Shown one piece after another: positions 43,613 through 55,600 of a DNA stretch of 64,000 bases. Numbering within the stretch: position 1 is the stretch's first letter; the number at the start of each line of letters is the position of its first letter. The stretch is taken from positions 12,159,725 to 12,223,724 of the forward strand of contig CM046866.1 in assembly GCA_025617745.1 (NCBI GenBank), written 5' to 3'. This DNA comes from Heliocidaris erythrogramma. Its lineage: Eukaryota > Echinodermata > Echinoidea > Camarodonta > Echinometridae. Made by a program: the position numbers and the translations under genes. The notes beneath the pieces are model-generated. The model saw only the letters and a program-made list of their open reading frames with translations, searched no databases and was not told the origin of the DNA.

Positions 43613-46600
43613 ACATCAACATTATCATTATCTTCATCATCATTATCATCATCATCATAATCATCACCATCATCATCATCATTCTCATCATCATCTCTAT
43701 CACTCTCATCACCACCATCAATGACATTATCATCACCACTAATGCATCATCATCATCATCATCATTATACCTTCCTTATTCTCCTTCTCCTCATCCTTCT
43801 GTAGCCTTACTGTTTATATTTTTTTCATATTTTGAACACCTGATTATATTCCAACAAAGTATTGTTCGTGATGCCTTTCTTCTCTTTAAAACCACATCAT
43901 AAGTTCATTTCCTTCTTATTCCCTGTTCTGCTTGACAAGCTCTTCCTGTCAAAATTTCAAGTTCGTGGAACTTTGTCATTTTATGCCGACTTTAGGCGAT
44001 GCGTGCTCTAGATGAAAACCACATTAAATTCACGATTCCATGACTTCATGACTGATCGTAAAATGATTGTAAAAGCAATTGTGGTCCTCTCAGTTTCAAT
44101 TTAGTGTATGGCAGTTATGTTCTGTACTTCACAGATAATACTAGGCTAGCAAACCAGGCAAGTCAAGTCATTTATCACACAAGAATTTATGTCAAATTTT
44201 AATAAATCAATTGTTCGTTTGTTTTCCTGCTGCCTTTTTTTGTTTTAAATCAGATTATTCAGTGTTATTATTACTGGCAGTAGAATGCAATTTCTTCTTT
44301 AAAATATTTGGTTATTCAGAGTTTCAGACAAAAATGTTATATATTTTATGATCCTATCAACTGAGGGTACAGTACCTGGATGGTTTTCCCGCATTTGAGC
44401 CTAGGGCAATGAGTACATTCAGAAGTCAACAAGTTAATCTTTATTTTTTAATTAAGCGTGATCCTGTAACCTAATTACTGCGTCAAAAATATATATGAAA
44501 TAATGACATATTTTATGTTGTGGAGCTTACTTAACTTGTCCTTGGCTAAAAATCAGCCAGGTATCTTCAAAAAGCAGTATGTGTGTTAATCGCATTACAA
44601 GTCTGGAATTGATTTTGATCTTCCCCAAGACCATCTGCTGTAGCAAATCATATTTGCATGGAACATTATTATGCCGTAATTCAATTATGGGTGGCATACT
44701 GTAAAGCCACTATCATGTATTATTACGTTGAGGGTAAGCCTAGGTGAGTGAGGTCATCAAGTTCTTCCAATTACTGCTGCCTGAACTGAAGCCGTCTCGT
44801 GCCTGCCAGAAGGGCACAAAGAAAGGGATGCGCGGACAATGGATGTACATTTTGAAAAAAGAAGAAGTCATTCCATAGTCATGAGTCATGATCATTCTTT
44901 GACTACATCTAATCAACATTTTGATCCATACATTACCTCAAATGTCAACAGTAACAATATTACTTGAGCAGTCAAGTGACAAAAAATTGTGTTCGCGCCC
45001 TTTTGCCTGGCGCAAGATGATGCATGTTTCATAGTTGCCATCACACCGCTGTTAATATTAAATAATAAAAAGGAAATTAGGATGACAGAAGAGGAAGTTA
45101 TAGAGGAGGGAAGGGAGAAAATGATGTAAGGAAAGAAGTGATCTGTTTGTGACTGATCATGGGGAGGGGCCTTGATTACTTAAAGTCATTTGCACTTTTA
45201 AATTGAATACAAATAGCTAGGTTGTTGAGATATTTGTACTAGTCTCAAATTTCAATAGACTCTCAAAAAACATTTACATGTAGTAGTAATGATGCTGAGA
45301 TAAATTAATTTTTGATATCGGACTTATGGTTTATGAGGGTTAAACATAATTTTCTTATTCATGTGTTTTTTGGTTGTCTGGTACATTGTCTTTTCTACTG
45401 AAAGAATTGTTAATTTCTGTAGAGATGCTTTATCTGCATTTGAAGAATTTTTTTTTACTTGTAAATCTAATTGTTTGTTTAAACTTCAGTTATGGATAGA
45501 ATATAATATCAATCCATAACATATTGTAGGTATTAAAAAGCCATACTTTATTGAATTCAAAAATATGAAATTACTAAATATTTTCAACTTTTTTCATTTT
45601 CTTTTTTCCTTTGCAGGTTGAAACTTCACAAGTCAATTTGAAGGAGAATGGGGTCCAACTCAGACTTACCATTGTAGATACACCAGGCTTTGGGGACCAA
45701 GTAGACAACAGCAATTGGTAACATTTATTCCAAAGCCCCCCCCCCCCCCCCCCCCCTTTTCTAGATTTTGAACTTTTGATGATTTAATTACCTCATGAAA
45801 TTTTAATCAGCTCTTGAAAACTGAGAAAAAACTAAATATATATAAATATTTCTCTATAGAAACTATATCTTTAGTGTCAAAAATGCAGAAGAGAGGTCCC
45901 ACTAACTCTAAAATATTACAATCACACTGCCCCTCCCCATTGCGTTTTGAAAGTCCAAATGCTGTTGGAGATTTCCTATGGTTAATTTTGACAAAGTTTA
46001 GTTTAGGTTCATAAGATATGTGGCGAGATACTAGTACATTATAATTATAGGAACATATCAATAAGTTATGTTCTCCTTTCGACTACTAGAGTGATAAGAA
46101 TTGGTGATAAAGGAGTTATCCTCCTATTAAAACTAAAAGGTATCAGTTTAAATATATGATATGATTGAAGTGGATGACCACATAGCTGATCCTGCTTTTA
46201 CTTTCCATTCATAATAGACATGTGATGCGAAATACCACAACATCAGTATACTTGTATGACAATATCACATGACCAAAAGGGAAGGGAGGGTTCACAGTAA
46301 ATGGAATGGCAATATTATGTAGAATATTCATTCGGTGCATTTCATCATAGAGAAATGAACTGGGGCCTATGCATCTTTGTTGGGGGTTTTTTTCGAGCAG
46401 TGATTTTTTTTTTAAAGCAGGGAGAAGATGGTTTCAAAAACACGACTAAATTGGGGTGAAGGTTTAGCTATACTGTACCCTACCCCTTGGATCAGACCTA
46501 ATGAATGAAGTTGAATAAGTGCTAATCAATCATATACATGTAAATATTTCTGAGCTCCGTATTAATTTTAATACATGTATGCAAACTTAAAAGGGGTCGT

Positions 46601-49600
46601 TTTAAAAGTAATTTCATATTAAATACAAGAAGTTCTTGTATTCAGTGAAATAATTCATAAAAATGCTTGGGGTGTTAGTGTTAAGATAGGCTTTTACACT
46701 TTAGCCCATGAACCCCTGTTATTGTAGAGCCCTAATTTGGCAAGTACAAAACAATTTTTAACCTAATGATAGAGCATCGTCAAAGCATCTCAAAAACAAA
46801 AATTTGCGCTAATTGTCCATACCAACTTTAATGCTTGTCTTTTCATGTATAATTTTAGCCACCTTCTTTTTCCTTATAAATTGCAGTTGGTCACCGATCT
46901 TGGATCACATAGACAGCAAATTCGAAGAGTACTTGAACTCCGAATCAAGAGTGAACAGATACTCAATACCAGACAAGAGAGTACAATGCTGTCTTTACTT
47001 CATAGCACCTTCAGGTCATGGGTAGGTACCATTAGAATCAAGAGTGAACCAATACTCAATACCAGACAAGAGAGTGCAATGCTGTCTTTACTTCATAGCA
47101 CCTTCAGGTCATGGGTAGGTACCATTAGAATCAAGAATGAACCGATACTCAATACCAGACAAGAGAGTACAATGCTGTCTTTACTTCATAGCACCTTCAG
47201 GTCATGGGTAGGTACCATTAGAATCAAGAATGAACCAATTCTTCATACCAGATAAGAGAGTACAATGCTGTCTTGACTTCATTGCACCTTCTGGTCATGG
47301 GTAGGTACCGTTATAAGTCATGAGTGTAAACAGATACTCAGTACCAGACAAGAGAGTACAATGCTTTCTTTACTTCATAACACCTTCTGGTCATGGATAG
47401 GTACCATAAGAAATCAAGAGTGAACAGATACTCAGTATCAGATATGAGAGTACAATGCTGTCTCTACTTCATAGCACCTTCTGGTCATGGGTAGGTACCA
47501 TTAGAAATCATGAGTGAACCAATACTCAACACAAGACAAGAGAGTGCAATGCTGTCTTTACCTCATAGCACCTTCAGGTCATGGGTATGTACCATAAAGT
47601 TATCAAGAGTGAACAGATAATCCATACCAGACAAAGAGAGTGCAATGCTGTCTTTACTTCTAGCACCTTCTGGTCATGGGTAGGTACCATAAGAATAAAA
47701 AGTGTGAACAGATATTCGATACCAGACAAAACGGTACAATGCTGTCTTTATTTTTCGTTGCACCTTCAGGTCATGGGTAGGTACCACGTATAGGATTCTA
47801 AAAGTATGAAATGTCACAAAATGGGAGGAGCCTGATTCCATTTGTTATTGTCACACATACGTGCATTTTTAAATACTTGCATTAGATGTTTATGAACTGC
47901 GCTCGTAGAGGATGTCGAGCCAGCGATCCATGCAGTGGTGTAATTACCATATTGTCTAATGAACTGGAACAGTCTAGCCACCAACAAAAACAACCTCAAT
48001 ATTACATTCTAGTAAAGAGGATTTTCAAGCTCTGCTGACTTTCTAATATTTATTTTGTGGCAAAGAATTCCATACAGATTTATGTAAACAGTTAGGGCAA
48101 GAGTCAATTATACAGGATGACATACTTTGTCCAAAGGAAACATTACTCATGTTAGATAACAAACAGTTTTACTTCAATTGGAAAGTCATAATAAACATTG
48201 ATTAATGCAAAAGACTGTAGCAAATACTGCTCACAGCGTTTGTTGAATATGAATGATAAAAGTAGATGTGTGCTTAATAGGGGCTCCCATTCCGATTCCA
48301 ATACACACATTTAAGATATTCTTCTATAGGTAATTATTTTAATGAAATAGTTAAATGTACACCTGAAATCCTACAGCCTTTGTTTGTGTTGAGCCCAGTT
48401 TTCGACAGTGTGAAAGTTATGAGTTAATAACTTCAAATTTCAGTCGTAGTGAAATGAGAGTCGTGTGAACCTTTAACCTGTTATGTCTCAAGCAAATGGT
48501 TTCAGCCATTAAAAAAAACCCCACCATAAATCTCCCTTTAAAGTTATTAGAAAGCAAGGTTGTGAGTATGATGAAGAAAAGAAACTGCCATGAAGAAAGA
48601 ACTGTCATTAATTTTACTTAAGCCATATTTCAGGGAATTCGAATCCACACTGGAAATGACCTTAATAGTGTGTAGGAGGTGCAAAGACTGGAACTGACAC
48701 AACGCAGGAAGTAGGGTCTGCCTTTGCAATTAGTGTGTCTAAAGTTATCATTGATGGGAGTTGATTTGAAAGGTTTTTATATTCTGTTCATCCTTCTTTC
48801 TTACTTCCTTTTCTTTTCCATTAATCTGATTCTCACTTCTTTACTTCTGCTTTATCTGTGGCTTCCTATCTTCCTTTATCTCTCTTCTCCTGTCGATATG
48901 TTTTAATCGTTCTCTCTCTCACTCCCTCTCTTTGTCCGTCTCATTTTCTGTATCCCCTTGTATCTGTGCTTGCACTTTCATTCGGTCCCTCCTACTCTTT
49001 GTTTCTATGCCTCCTCCCCCCCCCCTCTCTCTCTCTCACCCCATATCTGTTTCTCCAATTTTCTGTATTCCTCTTTCTCTTTTCCTCATTCCGCCATACC
49101 TGTACCTCATCTCTGTATTTGATACTACTATTTTGCTCCATTCCTTGTCTCTTTCTCAATATGATGTTTTGATACTTTTTTGTCTGTCTTTTTGGGTCAA
49201 TCCTCTAACTCACTCTCTCTCTCTCTCTCTCTCTCTCTCATTCTGCTATAGGTTGAAGCCTCTGGACATAGAGTTCATGAAGAGGTTACATGACAAGGTG
49301 AACATCATCCCCCTCATAGCCAAGGCAGACACACTCACACCAGAAGAGTGCAGGGAATTCAAGAAAAGGGTAAGCATCACTGTAAAGAGATAACCAAAAT
49401 ATGGATAAATCAATCTGTGTGCCCTTTAGCTGTCTCATAAAAGATGAAGCTCAATAATAAGGTCCATCATACCATGTGACTTGCAATTAGCTACTTTATT
49501 ACTGTATTTCCTTTTTCCTAAATGCAATATCACTAAAACTTTCCCATAAAAACATATTGACAAATATGGAGAGATATGCTATAGAAGTTTTTCTAGTGAA

Positions 49601-52600
49601 AATGAAAGTAATACATCCAACTCAAGAGTAAGAAAATGATACAACTCATAAATACTCTATTCAGCACTATGCCGTGTTTATGATACTAGGTCAATGATTG
49701 AATCATGTAAGGATCAGCACAATTATAAGATAAGTATCGACAAGTATCACATGTACTATTGGTAAATGTAGATCATTTGTAACGATTAATGTACAAAGAG
49801 CCAACACACACACCCACATTAGTGCTTATAACTTGTGTGCTAATGATTTTTCACAAATGAAGTGAGATATGAAATGGTTACATAATATATCAACTCATTA
49901 CTGAAAAACTGCAACACTGACGGCTCTGCTAATAAAGGGAGAAAGTAGATACGGAAGACAGTTTTTAAACAATCAACAATATCGGAAGCTTCTCCGGGAG
50001 ATTTAAAAATTGACAGTCATCTTCTAAATCTGATGTTACCAAACTGTATTAACATGATACTCCAAGCACTCGTGTTGAACATCATGAAAGGAAAACTTGA
50101 TATCGTATTACAGACCTAACCAATCAGGCAGGTGCGTAAGAGGATGCATTATACCCCTCCTTGAAGTGGTGAAAAGCTTTGAGGCCTGATTTTTACGAGC
50201 ACGTAGTTTTGCGGCGGGTTAAAGAGCGGATGAAGAATCTATATTAAGATACGTCTATATTTACCTTGAGTTATAAAGTGGTTACCGGTTCTAGGCTAAC
50301 TGGCTATCATAACAGGGTCATGAGGTAGCTATCCTTACCCCTCCATTTCAACCAGAGGAGCTTAAAGGGGGGGGGGAACGGTCGTTGAAATCAAAGTTTC
50401 AGTATAGGTCTGCAGGCTTATGTTTGCAAGTCTATATTATTAAGAATTATTAAAGGTAAACAGTTTAAGGTACTACACTGACTAGTTCTCCTGACCAGGT
50501 CATGATGATTTCCAAGGAGGTGGGGGGATGTTGTGTAATGAAGGTAGGTTTCCAGTTTATGTTTTATATTTCTCTTTTAACAAGTATTGAGGTTTGAGAG
50601 CTAAGGTTGACTAATCTGGCTCCTGTAGTTGAACAGCGAGGGGGTGGGGGCAGGGCGGGATTGTCAAGAAATGAAATTTAGGTTACAATTGAGGTTAAAC
50701 AATTGTGAATTAATATCTGGCGACAATGATATGATGTTGCTATAATCACGCCTCTATGTGGATCAGAATGGGTAGTGTCAGGGATAAAGGATGTTTTAAT
50801 TTTATCCAAGGTTTTATTAAATCCGACATAGAGGTTTCATACAATAGATTTTCAGCTCACTGTACTACATGTATTTAAGCAAATGATGCGTGAGTCAAGC
50901 TTAAGATTGCTGTCATTGTTAGATGTAGCTTGGAAAGACTTCTCGAATCGAAAAGAAAGAAAAGAATAAAATGAAGTAATGAAAATAACTAAAATTTCAG
51001 TTTTTATATCAGGTTTATAAAGCTGGGTAAGATTTGTTGATATTAAAGTAGAGTCCTGACAACATAATATCTTTTAGGCTATTATTATTTGTATATGTAG
51101 CTGGGGAAGACTTGAAGAATAAGAATGGAGGTATGAGAACACATTCCAAAATCTATTTTATTTTAATCTGTTTTTAGAAAAACTTGTATATATATATATG
51201 TACATGAACATGTATTTACAAAGAATTCATGAGAACAAACTCTAAATTGTCCCATTATTTCATTATTTTTTATTAAATGTTAGCTGGGGAAGACTTGCTG
51301 AATGTCTTAATGCATAGTTGAATACAAGCTGTCTACCATCTTGTGGGTAATACCAACGGATATTAATGCATGAGCTTGTCATCAGTTATACTCTTTCACA
51401 AATTCCCTTTAAGTAAACTCCAATTATCCAAAATTATCCCACCTAATTTTTTATGATGGGTAAAACCTTGTCGTTGCTCTTAAAGTGCCAATGACGTTGT
51501 AATACGGAAGACGAGCATGGAAAGTTGATGGCACGGTTATGCTCGGTACGCTACGGTAATAACCTCATCATGGCCCGGGAAGTCTGCCCAGAGAGCAAGG
51601 GGAAGTAAGCGTGGAAATTAGCGATTTCCTTGCGAGATGTCAACGTATGAAAAGTCATGTGGGAAGGGCTCGGGTGCAGTTCAACCAACCTGGGGCAAAG
51701 CTATGAGGATTAGGCATAGATCGGCAAAGAGGTGGCAGGGATGTATATATGGGAGAAGGATTGACAGGGTCTTTAGATGTTAAAGGTAGTCTGCAGTTTT
51801 GGTAAGACTAAAAAAAGAATTATAAATTGTCACACCCCCCCCCCCCGACCCCCTAGATTGATAGAACATTTATCAAAGTTTGATTTTTAAAAAGAAGAAG
51901 AAAGATAAGGTGATTGGTGTGATTGCCTTAAAGTAGATATTCAAAGAAAATCACAAATATGGCAATTAATGTATCACTAGAAACTGGGAAGCTTACAGAT
52001 GGCAATCTTATAAGTTTTATGTCAACTGCGTATCTGGTGATTATAAAAACAACACAAATAAAAGCTCTTCTCAGCATCTGGAATATCCGAGGATTCGCCA
52101 GAAATATAGCGATGTTTTGATGTCGTCACACTCGGGATCGATCCTGCTTAAGCAGACGACGTCCTATAATGAATGAACGTAATTGCAATGCAATTATTTA
52201 TCAAATTATAAAGAGTTTGGTGTATTTAAACATGACCTTATTTCACACCATTATAAAGGGAAAGTGAAACTGATTCTGATAGCTAAAACCGTTTGATTGT
52301 AAATACACAGGAGAAGGGTCAATGATCAATGAAATAAACCCCACTTTCAAATTGAAAAGCCCTCCGAATAATAGCAGGATGGTATTCGTTCCCTCTTGAA
52401 ACGCCGAACATGCCCCGGTGCAAACAGCTGAAAATACAATGGCGTCTTATTTTGTTTACAAGTGACTGATTCCTTTATTTTTTTAACGCTGCATTTTTCA
52501 TCAAAATAATACCATACACGAAGTTAAGAGTGAGGCAACAGACTAACATTAAGACTGACGCTAGTGAAGGAAGAGAAATAAGTGAAGAGGAGATGACAAA

Positions 52601-55600
52601 ATAGGCTCTGAAAAATGTGTAAGATGTTATGGGACATCGTCTGCTTAGCCAGGACTGGTCCAGGGTGTGTCGTCACATATCTCAGCAGTGTTCGAGGAGC
52701 TCTTCAGCTGCTATATCGGGGGCTGTATTTTACCGTTTTATAATTGATAATAATCATTACTTCAAATGTTTCCAAGCGTTGAATTTGGATAACCTTGTTT
52801 AATTTATGCCATCTATGCAATAATAAGTATTAAGCCAATATTTAAAATCATCAACGTTCTACTTTAAGCAATAGAATGTGTGTTCCCATATGTGTATATT
52901 TATGTTGGTATTTTACATGAATTTAACTTTCATCTAATTTTCATGATTGTCTTTTCACTTTGCTGGCCCAAACGTACTAATTCACTGTACGCGATAAACA
53001 ATTCAGAATGACTTTAGCACAGTATCTCACAACATTCAGCATCATTTTCAGAATTCAAGATTGTCTTTAACTGCGTATCAACGCTGTCTTGATATGTTAT
53101 GTTTAGGATATGGTTATTGTATCAGGCATGTTTAAAACACTTGTGACAGGAAGGGGATCATGTGGGATAAAGATCGCTGTTTGAATGAGATCCATCATCA
53201 GTTGTTCCATGCTTAAAGTTGGTAGATAGCTACACATTTGTCCGTTTACTTTGACATATTGTCATCGGCAGCGCAGGTGATTTGGTATGCGGGAGTCAAG
53301 GACCTTTCTAAGGTCACATTGTGCCCAAAAATAGAGCTTTATCGTGATATTAAGTTTGAGTAGTGTACTTCCTTTTTGTGAGGTGAGATATTCCTTATCT
53401 TTAATGTGATCACTTGTAAGCAAAATAAGCCATTCATTCATCTGTAGTTATCATGATCTTCTTGTTCTTAGTGCATTAGTGTGGGCAATTCAATAACAGC
53501 ATAAAGATTTTATAACTACACAATTCATTTTGTTTTAACAATTACCATTAAAATGACCTGATAAGTCACTGGCTTGATTGGGCTATCCTCGATCAGAGAC
53601 TTAAATTTCACACAGGTAACGTGACAAACTGACAAATAAGTACATTTCTAATGACAACCATTAATTTCTCAGCCACAGGATTTTTCAAATTAGATATCAG
53701 TTTTTACAAAGAAAACTTTTTGAATTGAAATCACCTCCCTAAATAACTCTTGATCCCTGGAAAAAGGAATGTTCTATCGTTGACGAAACACCCACTCCCT
53801 TTTAGTTCCTGAGAACAATATTCAGAATGAGAAAACTTGCTTTCCAGGATAACTATTTTGAAAATACAATGTCAAAGCACAATTCTTCTTGTCTTCTAGG
53901 TCATACATGACTGCAGTGGCCCCTTTGATTTTTTAATGTTTTTCTTAATATCTAGTTTTAAAATCTTCGATACAGTATGAAGGATAAGAAAAATCTGCTG
54001 ATTAATGTCCTTCAGTGATCTTATCTAGTCAGGTAATGTCCCTTCCTCACTGATGACAAACTTGAGGAAGACTCCTGATCTTAATCTTTACCACAACGGT
54101 GTCTTCTGCAAAGGGGCAAAATAGAAGGTGTTGATATACCCATGCAGCATTCTAACATTAGACTATGATTTCCTTCATAAGTGGTCATCTTACAAGACTT
54201 CTTATTTAAACATTGAATAAGGAAGTATACTTGTGCAATTTTTGCAAGATGATGGTTATGACAAATAGTATGATTTAAGATATGATATTCTGTGGATCAA
54301 ATAAATGATGTTAAATTGTCTCGAGGTGATTGTTGCTTGAACAATCGATGGAATGGTTCAATCTTCATCAAATTGTATCTTTTATCAGTGTATGCTGTTA
54401 TTCCATCTATTTTGTTTCATAATTTTGCTGTTAAAAAGATCAAACAATATCTGTACTTTGGATTACTCACTAGTGAAACAGGTTGAATTTCTCTTAACGT
54501 AAAGAGAGTTATTCTTTTATTTTTTTTGTATTTATGACTATTCTTTCAAGTTCACTGTATGTACATGTAGCACCCTTGTTTCTCATATATATATATATAT
54601 TTGGATATTTGCAAAATGCTTGTGTCTTACAGATAATGGCTGAAATCAACGAACACAAGATCAAGATCTATGAATTCCCTGACATTGAAGAGGAGGAAGA
54701 GAACAAAGAAAACAAACGTCTAACAGTGAGTACTTCTTCTATTACTCCTTCATTTCTATTCTATTCGATCAGTCAGTCAGTCTTAATTCACGTTGTTATT
54801 TTCCATTATATATACCCAAGTTAATAACCTTCAAAATGCCACAACTCTCAAGACTTTGTTCCCCCAAAATTAAATATTGTCATTAATGTTACAATAAATT
54901 GCTTTGTTAATTCTTTTGAGTGTCTCAAATGTACTTCACTGTCAGGTTTCCAACCCTTCAATTTTTTAACAGACAAAATTAAACTGAAAGAGGTATTCTA
55001 AAAGAGGTAGACAGTTTGGCAGGATCATTGTATGCTTACTTAGATAAACAATTCTTTGATGCAGATTAGGATATATTTGTAAAGTTTTCCTGTCATTTCA
55101 CATATATTTAGTGCTTTTTCTGTCATATAACTTTAATATGATTATACAAGGAAAAAAGCTCTTACAAACTAACCAACTATAAATGCATCTTGATGGGATT
55201 TCCAAATAATTTCTTCTATTAAATGATCTGTTTACAGTTATACTTTTAGTCTATTTTGGGCTTGACTATCTAAATATATGCAAATAACCGCAACTATATA
55301 AAGAACTGTAATTCAAGCAATACTTTGATGTTAAAGTTGCTGGGTTTTCCTCTGTGCTTTCTATTTTGACTGGAAACTTCACAAACTGTGTGCGAGCAAG
55401 ATAAACTATACTAGAAACTGGAAACCTCTTCTTCGTCATATCAACTCCAATTACGTGTTGAGATATGTTTCAGTAGTTAGATTACATTCATTTATCTGTT
55501 TTGCATATATCAGCATCTGATTCACATACATGTAATGTTCTTGTTGAATATATTTTATGCATTTTTTTTTTAAATCACTGCATCGGTGAGTTGGCTCTAA

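Larger units (their letters stand above)
28209..45616 (+). other. Septin intron, 17.4 kb
   Basis: Bounded by donor GTATTC and acceptor TTTGCAG. It contains several short inverted-repeat elements, a LINE 3' end, simple-sequence arrays and a polypurine block, listed separately. In 29100-30800, 38200-39300, 39400-41200 and 43900-45600 I see nothing beyond AT-rich sequence, apart from a possible SINE tail at 39966-40010 and a (GAT)n run at 41251-41277. Confidence 0.85.

Noticed and set aside
43378..43902. 174-codon Ile-rich open frame and its antisense Met-rich partner
   Set aside because: Both come from the (ATC)n array; no domain content.
46845..47255. Long open frame through the tandem array (repeats of a 31-residue unit)
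   Set aside because: It is in a different frame from the septin exon it overlaps and exists only because the first units are 93 bp, a multiple of three.
48858..49251. Open frame leading into the exon at 49252
   Set aside because: The part before 49252 is the CT-rich intron end; only 49252-49369 matches septin.
54726..54824. Read-through of the acidic-loop exon
   Set aside because: GTGAGT donor at 54726 and the loss of septin similarity show this is intron.
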